From NCBI GenBank assembly GCA_036501665.1, contig DASXZW010000096.1, positions 1 through 64,000 on the forward strand: 64,000 nt of DNA, given 5' to 3'. Positions 7,391 to 15,286 of the stretch are shown in pieces. Under the pieces are notes generated by a model. That model ran no database searches and was not told the origin of the DNA. It worked only from the letters and a program-made list of their open reading frames with translations. This DNA comes from DATAUD01 sp036501665. Its GTDB lineage: Bacteria; Verrucomicrobiota; Verrucomicrobiia; Limisphaerales; Palsa-1400. Position 1 is the first letter of the stretch, and every line of letters begins with the position of its first letter. A program made the translations under genes and the position numbers.

Positions 7391-10106
7391 AGACGCACCC
7401 AACGGTTTCTTCGTACGCGATCTGCTGGTTTTCAACGGACTGCGGCAGGGTGGTTATGTGACAAAGGGGTTTATCTTTCAGCCGCCCGACCTCAATAACG
7501 CGCAGATTTCAGAACTGAATGAGTTCCAGGACCAAATCTCCCTGTTGCTGGCATCCCTGCACGAACGGCAGCGGTTGCAAATTCAATACTACTGCGATTC
7601 CGACTATCGAAACGAACTCCTCCGTTATCAGGCCGAGACGCAGAGAATGGAAAACATCTGGACACAACGCAGTCGCAATGAGCGGTTCGCCCGGTATTGG
7701 CAGCAAATGACCGAGCGCAAACTGCGAAGGCAAAAGCTCATCATCTACATCTCGCGGGCGTTGGACACATCGCCCAAAGGGCTGCTCTCGGAAAAAGGCT
7801 TGTCCGAGTATTACCAGACGTTGCTTGACCAGTTGGATGCAGAATTCGTTCAGATCCACGAAACGCTGTGCGGCATCTTCTCAGGGCAGGGAGCGCGGAT
7901 TGTTCCGATGACCGCCGCCGACCACTACAAGCACTACGCCACATTTCTCAATCCGTCGCTCGCCCAGAGGTTTGACTACGACCCGCTCGAAACATTCGAC
8001 CCGCAGCTTTCGATTCAGGACAATTGCTGGCACAGCGAGGGGAATGGCCAGGCTGATTTTGGTTTTTGGATGGACGGCCATTACCACTCCATCATCGTGT
8101 TGACTCGCTGGCCGAAAATGACCCACCCCGGATTGATTCACCGGCTAACCGGCCTGCGGCTTCTGGACTTCACCATCACGGTCAATGTCGAACCCCTGCC
8201 GGTGCGTGAGGAAATTGCCAAAGAGGAACATCAGCACGACCGGATCGCAGGTGACTACGCCAGTGAAAAAAAGCTGTCGTTGCTCACTGTCATGGAGAAG
8301 AAGCAAAAGAAAATCGCGGCGCTCATGCAGGGCAACACGCTGCCGTTCAGAGTCCTGTTTGTCATTCGGGCTTGGGATCAAACCAAGGAGGGACTATGCG
8401 CCAAAACCAGCGCCATTAAAAACGCTGTCAATTCGATGAACGGCGCACAGTACTGCGAAAGCACATTGCCCAGCAGTTCGCGCCGCCTGTTCTACCAAAC
8501 CTGGCCTGGCTGGCCGTGGGGGAAATATGATGCCCGGAAGCTCTACGCGGAGAACCGTTACCTCGCCGACATGCTGCCGTTTAGCGCGACGTTCACGGGA
8601 CATCTGGATTTGGCAGAGGCACTGTACGAAGGCTCCGACCACAATTTAATCGGCATTAAAACTTTCGCCGGAACGAACGGCAACAGTTCTCCGCAACATG
8701 CCGTGCTGTTGGGGATGAGCGGCACCGGCAAATCCGTCAACGTCTGCGATCTCTTGAGTCAAACGGAAGGATATTTCGCCTACACAGTCATCATTGAGGA
8801 GGGGTTGTCCTATGGCATCTATACGCAGACCGTCGAACCGGGTGCAAAACCCATCATCATTCAGCCGGACGGCGATTTGACGATCAATTATCTCGACACG
8901 AAGGGATTGCCTTTGACACCCGATCATCTCGCTTCGGCCACGGCACTCGTGTCCCGCATGGTGGGAACGAGTCAGCAAGAGGACAAACAAATGCTGCGGC
9001 AGGCGCAAATCGCCAAGTACCTGAACCTCCTCTATGAAGATGTGTTTTCCGACTGGTCCCGAAATCATTCGCAGCGGATGCAGGCGATTGCCCGCCACGC
9101 TTGCGCCCTGTCGCATTACCGCCATGAGAAATTGCCGCCCGGCGCAACCGCGCTGGAAGCGTTCGCCGACTTTCGAGATTGGCAGGCCGGACACGAAGAC
9201 GAAGCGCAAGCGTATCTTGAACGATTCGACGAGGCGGAAGTGTTGAAATTCTCGAAGGAACCGAACACGGCGCGGGACGTACGCAATCTTGCCTTCGCCT
9301 ATTTCCAGCCCGCCGAGTACCCGACCCATCGCATGTTGCAGGAATTGATGTACCTGGACGCATCCGGCGCGGAGCGCGATCAGATCATTGAAATTGCCAC
9401 TCTATTGCTGCCGTGGTGCCGGGAGGGAAATTACGGCTGTCTCTTTGATGGAGTCAGCAACCTTTCGCTGACAGGCAAAATTGCCCATTTCGAGTTGGGT
9501 TACGTCCCCGATTCCGCCAGGGAACTGAAATCGGCAGCGGGCTTTCTCATCACCAACGACGCCCGCAAGCACATCATCACCCTGCCACGAGCCTTGCGGA
9601 AACGGAACGTGTACGAAGAAGTGGCCCGGTTTCTTGACATTCCGGGCGGCGAGGAAATCGTGCGGGAGAGCTACGCGCAGCTTCGCAAATTCAATTGTTG
9701 GAACATTTCAATTGTCCAGCAATACAGCCGGTTCAAACAGTCGCGCATCCGCTCCGCCGTTTTCGGCAACAGCCGCCAGTTTTTTCTCATGCGCCAGAGT
9801 GACCGGGCTGACTTGGAGGACATGGCGCACGACATCGCGTTGCCGGACATCACCCAGCACACGATTATGAATTATCCCTTGCCCGACCATCAGGCCGGCC
9901 AAAAGTTCAGCGCCTTTACCTATCTGCATTTGGACGCCAACCGGCCCATTTGCGGAACGGTCCACAATGTTTCGTCGCCCGAAATGCTCTATTGTTCGAG
10001 TTCGAGCGGGGAACACTTCGAGAAGCGCGCCCGCCAGTTGCGGGGCAGCGCCAATATCGTCGAAGGCATCATTCAACATTCAACGCCTCTCGCCACCGCC
10101 GTATGA
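7383..10106 (+). CDS. virB4: VirB4/TrbE-family conjugation ATPase
   Basis: About 907 residues from ATG 7383, which overlaps the VirB3 stop; an upstream start at 7251 would run through VirB3. The Walker A motif GMSGTGKS lies near residue 442. The N-terminal half is the CagE/TrbE-like domain and the C-terminal half the RecA-like motor. Where most VirB4 proteins have a hydrophobic-DE(A/G)W Walker B, this one has NVYEEVARFL near residue 744, followed by the expected FNCWNISIVQQYSRF segment. VirB4 powers pilus assembly and substrate transfer from the cytoplasmic face of the inner membrane. The stop overlaps the lipoprotein start as ATGA. Confidence 0.93.
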   Translation: MFEDAPNGFFVRDLLVFNGLRQGGYVTKGFIFQPPDLNNAQISELNEFQDQISLLLASLHERQRLQIQYYCDSDYRNELLRYQAETQRMENIWTQRSRNERFARYWQQMTERKLRRQKLIIYISRALDTSPKGLLSEKGLSEYYQTLLDQLDAEFVQIHETLCGIFSGQGARIVPMTAADHYKHYATFLNPSLAQRFDYDPLETFDPQLSIQDNCWHSEGNGQADFGFWMDGHYHSIIVLTRWPKMTHPGLIHRLTGLRLLDFTITVNVEPLPVREEIAKEEHQHDRIAGDYASEKKLSLLTVMEKKQKKIAALMQGNTLPFRVLFVIRAWDQTKEGLCAKTSAIKNAVNSMNGAQYCESTLPSSSRRLFYQTWPGWPWGKYDARKLYAENRYLADMLPFSATFTGHLDLAEALYEGSDHNLIGIKTFAGTNGNSSPQHAVLLGMSGTGKSVNVCDLLSQTEGYFAYTVIIEEGLSYGIYTQTVEPGAKPIIIQPDGDLTINYLDTKGLPLTPDHLASATALVSRMVGTSQQEDKQMLRQAQIAKYLNLLYEDVFSDWSRNHSQRMQAIARHACALSHYRHEKLPPGATALEAFADFRDWQAGHEDEAQAYLERFDEAEVLKFSKEPNTARDVRNLAFAYFQPAEYPTHRMLQELMYLDASGAERDQIIEIATLLLPWCREGNYGCLFDGVSNLSLTGKIAHFELGYVPDSARELKSAAGFLITNDARKHIITLPRALRKRNVYEEVARFLDIPGGEEIVRESYAQLRKFNCWNISIVQQYSRFKQSRIRSAVFGNSRQFFLMRQSDRADLEDMAHDIALPDITQHTIMNYPLPDHQAGQKFSAFTYLHLDANRPICGTVHNVSSPEMLYCSSSSGEHFEKRARQLRGSANIVEGIIQHSTPLATAV

Positions 10107-10519
10107 AAATCCGAGAAATCCTGTTCCTGCTCTCCATCCCTTCCGTGGTTCTTCTTTCGTCGGGCTGCGCCGCCACCCGTCCGGTCAGTGACGCGGCGTT
10201 GGGCGCCGGGGGTGCGTACGCGGGCTACGAACTGTCAGGCGGCAGTCCCGTCGGCGCGGTCGCAGGCGCGGCAGGCGGTGTATTGGTGAGCGAAGGAGCG
10301 CAGTACGCCATTCGCAAAGAACAGAGCAAATCCTACCAGACAGGTTACGAAAAGGGGCGCAGCGATGCCGTGAAACAGCAGTATTGGCTGCAAGTCAATC
10401 AGCAGAAAACGCCGCCGGTTGACCCGAACGTCCGCCTTTATGCAATTCCCGTCCCGGAACAAACCGTGGATGGCGCGGTGTTGCAGCCGACCACGAAATA
10501 TATACGCATTGAAGAATAA
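10103..10519 (+). CDS. T4SS-associated lipoprotein
   Basis: 138 residues with a lipoprotein signal, ILFLLSIPSVVLLSSGCAA, the lipobox Cys being near residue 21. A glycine-rich stretch (ALGAGGAYAGYELSGG...GAVAGAAGG) resembles the glycine-zipper membrane segments of small outer-membrane lipoproteins. The rest is hydrophilic. ATG 10103 overlaps the VirB4 stop. Position between VirB4 and VirB5 suggests an envelope component, perhaps with a VirB7-like or entry-exclusion-like role. No named family is assigned. Confidence 0.7.
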   Translation: MKIREILFLLSIPSVVLLSSGCAATRPVSDAALGAGGAYAGYELSGGSPVGAVAGAAGGVLVSEGAQYAIRKEQSKSYQTGYEKGRSDAVKQQYWLQVNQQKTPPVDPNVRLYAIPVPEQTVDGAVLQPTTKYIRIEE

Positions 10520-10540
10520 CCGACGCAGACCGCGTCGGTT
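10518..10540 (+). promoter_or_regulatory. intra-operon hairpin
   Basis: AACCGACGC (10518-10526) and GCGTCGGTT (10532-10540) form a perfect 9-bp stem with a 5-nt loop. It begins inside the TAA stop of the lipoprotein gene and ends 16 bp before the next ATG. There is no U tract. It may stabilise mRNA, attenuate, or adjust the VirB5 to VirB4 ratio. Confidence 0.6.
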
Positions 10541-10556
10541 GCAACAAGAAGGCACC

Positions 10557-11357
10557 ATGAAAAATCTCATCACATTCGCAGTGTTGAATCTCGCCGTTTG
10601 CGCCCAGGCGCAGTGGATTGTCTATGACCCGACGATGAACACGCAGCAGATCATTGACCAGGCACAAAACGTCGCCAAATACGTCGAGATGATTAACAAC
10701 CAAGTGCAGCAAATCAACACACTCACTTCGCAGTTGCAGCAGTTGGAGCAATATAATGCCGCCTTTGGCAATCCGGCCACGGTGCTGCAAGTCACCGGCG
10801 TCAACGGGCTGATCGCAGACTTAGACCACCCACCTGTTGGTCAGTCCATGATCGCAATCCAAGTGTCAGCGAACGGCGCTGAAGCGTTAAATAACAATGG
10901 CAATGGGTTGTACCATAATGTTGGCCAAACTTTCACCACTCCATCCGGGCAGCAGGTCACGAGGGACACGAATTACTACCGACCCAATGCTGCCATTGAC
11001 GGAGCCGCACAGAATTACACCAACGTCTATGCCGACGTGCAACAGCGGCGGGCGGCCCTGAAAGCGCAAATCGCCGCGACCACCCAAAAACTCCAATCAT
11101 CCACGACCGACGCTGAAACACAGAAATTGCAGGGGGTTCTTACCGGACTCAATGGGGCGCTGGCCGCGACAGACAAGGAGGCTGACCAAGCAGTCGGTTT
11201 GACCCTGGTGCAACAAGCCGCCAACCAAAACGACAAAGACAAACAGGTCAAGGCCGAGAGCGAAGAACAGCAGGCGGAATTCTCCGAAAGCCTTCAAAAC
11301 TACGGCACAACTTTCAAACTCAGCACCGAGGCCGCCAACTTTCCTGACTCGCAGTGA
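10557..11357 (+). CDS. trbJ: VirB5/TrbJ-like conjugal transfer protein
   Basis: About 266 residues from ATG 10557. A signal peptide (MKNLITFAVLNLAVCAQA) precedes QWIVYDPTMNTQQI and long amphipathic helices with QINTLTSQLQQLEQY, the pattern of TrbJ/VirB5 minor pilus proteins. The second half is helical and rich in Gln and Ala (coiled-coil prone). VirB5 sits at the pilus tip or base in the periplasm. Gene order VirB4-(lipoprotein)-VirB5 fits the trb arrangement. The 3' end overlaps the next GTG start. Confidence 0.8.
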   Translation: MKNLITFAVLNLAVCAQAQWIVYDPTMNTQQIIDQAQNVAKYVEMINNQVQQINTLTSQLQQLEQYNAAFGNPATVLQVTGVNGLIADLDHPPVGQSMIAIQVSANGAEALNNNGNGLYHNVGQTFTTPSGQQVTRDTNYYRPNAAIDGAAQNYTNVYADVQQRRAALKAQIAATTQKLQSSTTDAETQKLQGVLTGLNGALAATDKEADQAVGLTLVQQAANQNDKDKQVKAESEEQQAEFSESLQNYGTTFKLSTEAANFPDSQ

Positions 11358-11572
11358 AACTTAAAATCAAACTTCTTATCGGTGTCCTCGTCTTTATCGC
11401 GGCGACCGTCGTCGTCCTGATTCGGCAACCATCGCGCCATAGCGTGGAAAATGAATTGCCCACCGTGACGAGCAATTATCAAAAGACGTTCAAGCTCGAC
11501 ACGTCTCCCGCCATTTTCCCTGATGGCAAGTCCACAAATCTGTCGAGCAAAACCAACGCTGCAAATCCATGA
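11354..11572 (+). CDS. small single-pass membrane protein in T4SS operon
   Basis: 72 residues starting at GTG 11354, which overlaps the previous stop as GTGA. One N-terminal membrane helix (LLIGVLVFIAATVVVLI) is followed by a hydrophilic periplasmic tail. The tail contains YQKTFKLDT, which echoes YGTTFKLST near the C terminus of the upstream VirB5-like protein, followed in both by a similar xAxFPD segment. That shared tail may be a common docking motif. Its ATGA overlap with the VirB8 gene ties it to the operon. No named family. Confidence 0.65.
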   Translation: MKLKIKLLIGVLVFIAATVVVLIRQPSRHSVENELPTVTSNYQKTFKLDTSPAIFPDGKSTNLSSKTNAANP

Positions 11573-12228
11573 ATGCCGTTACGCTCCGCGAAACCACGCC
11601 TTCCAACGGCAAACAGCCGGTTGCGCCGAAGCAATTTGACCCCACGCGCATCTTCGTGCAGCGCGACCGGCTGACTTGGTTTTGGTTTGCCGTGGCGATT
11701 CTCGCCATCGTCGGCGCAGCGGTAGAGAGGGTCTATCTGGTCAAGAGTTTTAAACAACGCGAGCGCGTCGTCATCATTGACCCCAGCGGCACCTATTATC
11801 TCGCGCCGTTGCTGTCGTTCCCCGAAGCCAAAGAATTGCATGCGCAGCAAAGTTCGCTCGCCGCGATTGCCCTGTTGCAGCGCAATCCCAAGGGCTTTGA
11901 CCATCTCGATTTGTTGAAGCAGATGTTTTTGAAACAAGCGTTTCAAAAGGCCAGCGCGGAATGCTACGCGGAAACACCGGAGTTCAAAGCCAAGCAACTC
12001 CACCAGAAAGCCGAGGTGGGCCATATAGATATTCTGCAAACTCGTGACAATTTTGTTCTCACCCAGGTAAGCGGCCAGCTTATTCGCAACGGTGTATTTG
12101 ACGGAAAGACCTTTACCGAGGCGGTTCCCTTCAAACTCTCTCTCAAGTTGCAGCGTAATCCCAACATGGCGTTGAACGGACGATTCCCAACCGCCGTATC
12201 CGACTTCAAGTATGAAATTCAGCATTAA
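11569..12228 (+). CDS. virB8: VirB8/TrbF-like protein
   Basis: 219 residues. A short cytoplasmic N terminus with FDPTRIFVQRDRL precedes one membrane helix (WFWFAVAILAIVGAAVERVYLV), then a periplasmic NTF2-like domain. The type is that of VirB8/TrbF, the inner-membrane scaffold. The start overlaps the upstream stop as ATGA. The 3' end overlaps the VirB9 gene by 17 bp. Sequence similarity to model VirB8 is low by eye, so the assignment relies on topology, length and position between VirB5 and VirB9. Confidence 0.78.
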   Translation: MNAVTLRETTPSNGKQPVAPKQFDPTRIFVQRDRLTWFWFAVAILAIVGAAVERVYLVKSFKQRERVVIIDPSGTYYLAPLLSFPEAKELHAQQSSLAAIALLQRNPKGFDHLDLLKQMFLKQAFQKASAECYAETPEFKAKQLHQKAEVGHIDILQTRDNFVLTQVSGQLIRNGVFDGKTFTEAVPFKLSLKLQRNPNMALNGRFPTAVSDFKYEIQH

Positions 12229-13102
12229 ATTTCTGGCTTTGATCTGCCTGAGCCTTGCCAACGAGGCACTCGGAGCCAGCGACGCCATCAAGGAATTCAC
12301 TCTCGATGAACACACCGTTTATACTGTCGCCGTGTCCCTCGACCGGGTGACGACCATCAGCTTTCCCGGCCCGATCACAGCAATTGACGCGGCTCAAGTC
12401 ACAGCCGACAACAAAAGCCCGGCGTCGTTCCAAATTGCCCATTCCCCCGGAACGTCTTTTCTTTCCATCCGGGCGCTCACGCACAAAGCGGCCAGCAATC
12501 TCAATCTCCGTTGGAATGGGAAGACCTATGTCCTTGAACTGGTGGAAAGTCCAACCCCGTTTTATTCAGTGATCTTCACGCCGCCGCCCGACCCGATAGA
12601 CCGAGTCGAGCCGATCAGCGTGTCGCCGCATCGGCTGCTCGCTCTGCTCGACAAGGCCAAGGATTATTCATTGCTTAAAGCCTACCATCCAGAAGCGGTG
12701 ATGCAGGTCGAATACCGCAGTTACGCCAAACAACCCAGGGTGATGGACTACCACGATTACGAAATCCAATTGGACGAAGTATTTCGATTCGACCCGGAGG
12801 ACACCCTGGTTTTCCACATCCGCCTGCGCAACAAAACCGATCAGCCGTTGGTTTATGCGCCGGACGGATTCTCGTTGCGGGCGGGCGAGCGCACGTATTT
12901 CCCGTCCATCAGTGACGCGAGCGGAGTTATACCGCCCAAGAGTGAAATGCCCGCTTATTTCACTGTCACTGGAACGCCGAGCGGCGGGCGAAACGATCTG
13001 TCGCTCAAAAATGATTTCATCGTTGTCGTTCAGGCGACACTGATGGACACCAATGCGGCTCCGACAACACCACCGGCTCAACCCAAGTCAGATCAGCCAT
13101 GA
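12212..13102 (+). CDS. virB9: VirB9/TrbG-like outer-membrane core protein
   Basis: 296 residues with a signal peptide (FLALICLSLANEALGA). The N-terminal domain has the VirB9 pattern of IKEFTLDEHTVYTVAVSLDRVTTISFPGPI. The C-terminal beta domain contains FHIRLRNKTDQPLVY, ALRAG-like RAGERTYFP and a beta-strand VVVQATLMD. VirB9, with VirB7 and VirB10, forms the envelope-spanning core of the T4SS. It overlaps both VirB8 and VirB10 genes. The proline-rich C terminus is presumably flexible. Confidence 0.82.
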   Translation: MKFSIKFLALICLSLANEALGASDAIKEFTLDEHTVYTVAVSLDRVTTISFPGPITAIDAAQVTADNKSPASFQIAHSPGTSFLSIRALTHKAASNLNLRWNGKTYVLELVESPTPFYSVIFTPPPDPIDRVEPISVSPHRLLALLDKAKDYSLLKAYHPEAVMQVEYRSYAKQPRVMDYHDYEIQLDEVFRFDPEDTLVFHIRLRNKTDQPLVYAPDGFSLRAGERTYFPSISDASGVIPPKSEMPAYFTVTGTPSGGRNDLSLKNDFIVVVQATLMDTNAAPTTPPAQPKSDQP

Positions 13103-14154
13103 ATGCGCGCGATGCGGTCAATTTTCTGAAAAGCCCGACCGGGAAAATCGCGGCATTCGGCGTGGGTGGCGTGGTCATTCTGGCGCTCGTGGCCGGATTC
13201 AAGCAGCCGAAAGCAGCCGCAGCCCTTGCAGACCCACCATCGAGGCCATCCGCAGCGTCTCAAATTATGCAAACAGTGGACAGCGGCGTTGCGCCGTTGG
13301 TGGTGCCTCCTCCCCAAGGCCATCCTGTCTCGCAACCGCCTGGCGGCCAAAAAGCATCCGCCAAAGACCCGCCCCCCGAAAGGTTGCCCATCAGCCTTTA
13401 CGTCGAAACTCCATCTGCCGAGCCGACGACCAAACCGCTTGGCAAAGTCTATGCCCCTTTTGGACGCCTCATTCCCTGCGAACTGATTGTAACGGTGGAT
13501 TCGGCCAAGATGCGAACACCGATCATTGGGCTTGTGACGGAAGATATTTATCATGCGGGCAGATTGGTTATTCCCGCCGGAACGGAGGTGCATGGAACAG
13601 CACAGACCGATCATACCCGCGAACGCATCGCCAGCGGCAACCATTGGACGCTGGTCTGGCACAACGGCGAGGAATTAAGCCTCAATGGAATCGCACTGGA
13701 TCGCGAGGAAGACCCAAATGGAGGCGGGTGGGGCATCACCGATGGCAGCGCCGGATTGCGTGGCCGCATCATCAAATCCGACGACATGGCGGAAATTAAA
13801 CTGTTTGCCGCGACTTTTCTCAGCGGGGCGGCTGGCGCGTTGACTGAACGCCAAAACACCATTCTCGGCCCCATTGCGACCACAACAGTCCAAAATGGTT
13901 CATTGGCGGGGGCAGAAAGCGTGTTGGGCACTTACGCGCAACAAATTCTGGACTCCATTGAGCGCGACGGGTTTTACGTTCGCGTCCCGGCAGGCAAGCA
14001 ATTCTATCTTTACGTGACGCAGACCATTGACCAAAGCGACGCGATGGTTGGCGGCACGCGGTTTGACCACGCGGAAACCAATGCTCCACCAGACGTTCCA
14101 TTGCCACCCGTCCCTTTTTACCCGCAACCGCCGCATTCCCGTTTTGAACCATGA
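13099..14154 (+). CDS. virB10: VirB10/TrbI-like core complex protein
   Basis: 351 residues. A short cytoplasmic start is followed by one membrane helix (IAAFGVGGVVILALVAGF), then a long Pro/Ala-rich periplasmic linker, then the beta-barrel domain with YAPFGRLIPCELIVTVDS, GRLVIPAGTEVHG and FYVRVPAGKQFYLYVTQTID. These are TrbI/VirB10 hallmarks. It senses energy from the ATPases and opens the outer-membrane channel. The helical antenna segment is plausible near AGALTERQNT. Overlaps VirB9 and the following lipoprotein by 4 bp each. Confidence 0.88.
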   Translation: MNARDAVNFLKSPTGKIAAFGVGGVVILALVAGFKQPKAAAALADPPSRPSAASQIMQTVDSGVAPLVVPPPQGHPVSQPPGGQKASAKDPPPERLPISLYVETPSAEPTTKPLGKVYAPFGRLIPCELIVTVDSAKMRTPIIGLVTEDIYHAGRLVIPAGTEVHGTAQTDHTRERIASGNHWTLVWHNGEELSLNGIALDREEDPNGGGWGITDGSAGLRGRIIKSDDMAEIKLFAATFLSGAAGALTERQNTILGPIATTTVQNGSLAGAESVLGTYAQQILDSIERDGFYVRVPAGKQFYLYVTQTIDQSDAMVGGTRFDHAETNAPPDVPLPPVPFYPQPPHSRFEP

Positions 14155-14732
14155 AATTCGTGTATTTGATTCCGTTGTTGGTGCTCACCGCTTGCGCGAG
14201 CAAAAAGCCTGTGGTCGTTCACATGAACCGCAGTGTGCCTGGCACAGTCATTCCCGTCGAAGACGCGGAATCCATTCGCTACGGTGAAAACCTTAAAGCG
14301 TACACTGTGGGCCGTTACGTCGAGCCGGATAATCCGTTGGTCATGCACGAGCGGCACATGGTCTATCGTGTCGAGACGACCGCGAAATGGAATCTCCATC
14401 CAAATCTATCCGTCGGCGTTCCAATGGGGCCGGCGACCCGCATTGTTGACTCGGCCCACCGCGATCCCCCGGTCAATGCGGAGATCATCTCAGAAGTGAA
14501 CCGGCAGAAGGAAATGACCGAAACTCTCATCACCGAACAGAAACGAATGGAGGACTCGCTTAAACAGCTTTCCGGCGTTATCGCGGCGACTCAGCAGACG
14601 GCGGCGCAAAACGCGCAATTGAAACAGGAATCCGACGCGAACACCAAACGCCTCGACATTTTGGAGCAGCAGTTGCGCGACCAACAAAATACTCCGGTCA
14701 GCACACAAACGAACGACACAGACCATTGGTGA
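14151..14732 (+). CDS. lipoprotein with C-terminal coiled coil, T4SS operon
   Basis: 193 residues. Signal and lipobox: FVYLIPLLVLTACAS, Cys near residue 15. A central domain carries YTVGRYVEPDNPLVMHERHMVYRVE, and residues 120-180 form a coiled coil (MTETLITEQKRMEDSLKQL). YxVGRYVDP-type motifs occur in conjugation-associated lipoproteins that accompany TrbI, so this may be the VirB7-like or TrbH-like partner of the core. It overlaps the VirB10 gene by 4 bp and closes the tightly coupled run. Confidence 0.72.
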   Translation: MKFVYLIPLLVLTACASKKPVVVHMNRSVPGTVIPVEDAESIRYGENLKAYTVGRYVEPDNPLVMHERHMVYRVETTAKWNLHPNLSVGVPMGPATRIVDSAHRDPPVNAEIISEVNRQKEMTETLITEQKRMEDSLKQLSGVIAATQQTAAQNAQLKQESDANTKRLDILEQQLRDQQNTPVSTQTNDTDHW

Positions 14733-14780
14733 ACATTTCCCCCGAACCACCTACGAAACATAAACAAAGAAAGGAGCATT

Positions 14781-15185
14781 ATGCTCAAAGGAAAAATAAG
14801 ACAGGTAGCGGGCAATGGCGAGGCCGGTAACGGCGACGCCCACCGCGATAATCCCCGCGTCAACGCCAAAATTGATGACTGGATTAAGAGCAACGAAAAG
14901 CATTGGGCCTACATCCAGGCGCTGCCCCGCGACCGGATGGAGCGGATGCTGGCATTGCATGAAGTGCAAAAAATCGAGCGGAGTGAAAAGCTCGATGCCG
15001 GTCTCCTCCGAAAAATCAATGAAAGCCCCGAAACCAGAAAAGCCTATGAAGCGCTGGTCCAGCATCTGCCGGAAACCCAACGCGAGGAGGCGATGGTTTC
15101 GATTGCGCGTCAAAACATGCGAACGACAGCCCGGCTCACCCGGCCGCAGCAGGCAAAGCCGGAAGGCGTCGGCGTCGCGGTTTGA
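14781..15185 (+). CDS. hypothetical helical protein (134 aa)
   Basis: Soluble, charged and helical: NAKIDDWIKSNEKHWAYIQALPRDRMERML, then LHEVQKIERSEKLD. An AAGAAAGGAGC Shine-Dalgarno lies just before the ATG. It follows the lipoprotein by 48 bp and is followed by a strong hairpin, so it is probably the last gene of the secretion operon. Proteins that begin with this W-x(3)-N-x(4)-Y-x(4)-P-R-x(2)-R pattern accompany large mobile-element helicases, but no function is known to me. Confidence 0.6.
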   Translation: MLKGKIRQVAGNGEAGNGDAHRDNPRVNAKIDDWIKSNEKHWAYIQALPRDRMERMLALHEVQKIERSEKLDAGLLRKINESPETRKAYEALVQHLPETQREEAMVSIARQNMRTTARLTRPQQAKPEGVGVAV

Positions 15186-15204
15186 AGTCCAGCATGGCAA
15201 AACC

Positions 15205-15232
15205 GAAGCCAGACCTTCATCGGTCTGGCTTC
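15205..15232 (+). terminator. hairpin at end of the T4SS operon
   Basis: GAAGCCAGACC (15205-15215) pairs perfectly with GGTCTGGCTTC (15222-15232), an 11-bp stem with a 6-nt loop, 20 bp after the last stop codon. Only TTCTT follows, so the U tract is weak. It probably ends or attenuates transcription before the helicase gene. Confidence 0.6.
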
Positions 15233-15286
15233 TTGCCGCTGCTTATTTCGGGCCTGGAAATTGGAACAATTTTGATCTAGCTTTTC

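Noticed and set aside
8646..9329. 227-codon minus-strand frame in virB4
   Set aside because: Shadow of the VirB4 coding frame; no recognisable domain.
11479..12315. 278-codon minus-strand frame opposite VirB8
   Set aside because: The plus-strand gene has the right topology and ATGA couplings on both sides; the antisense frame has none.
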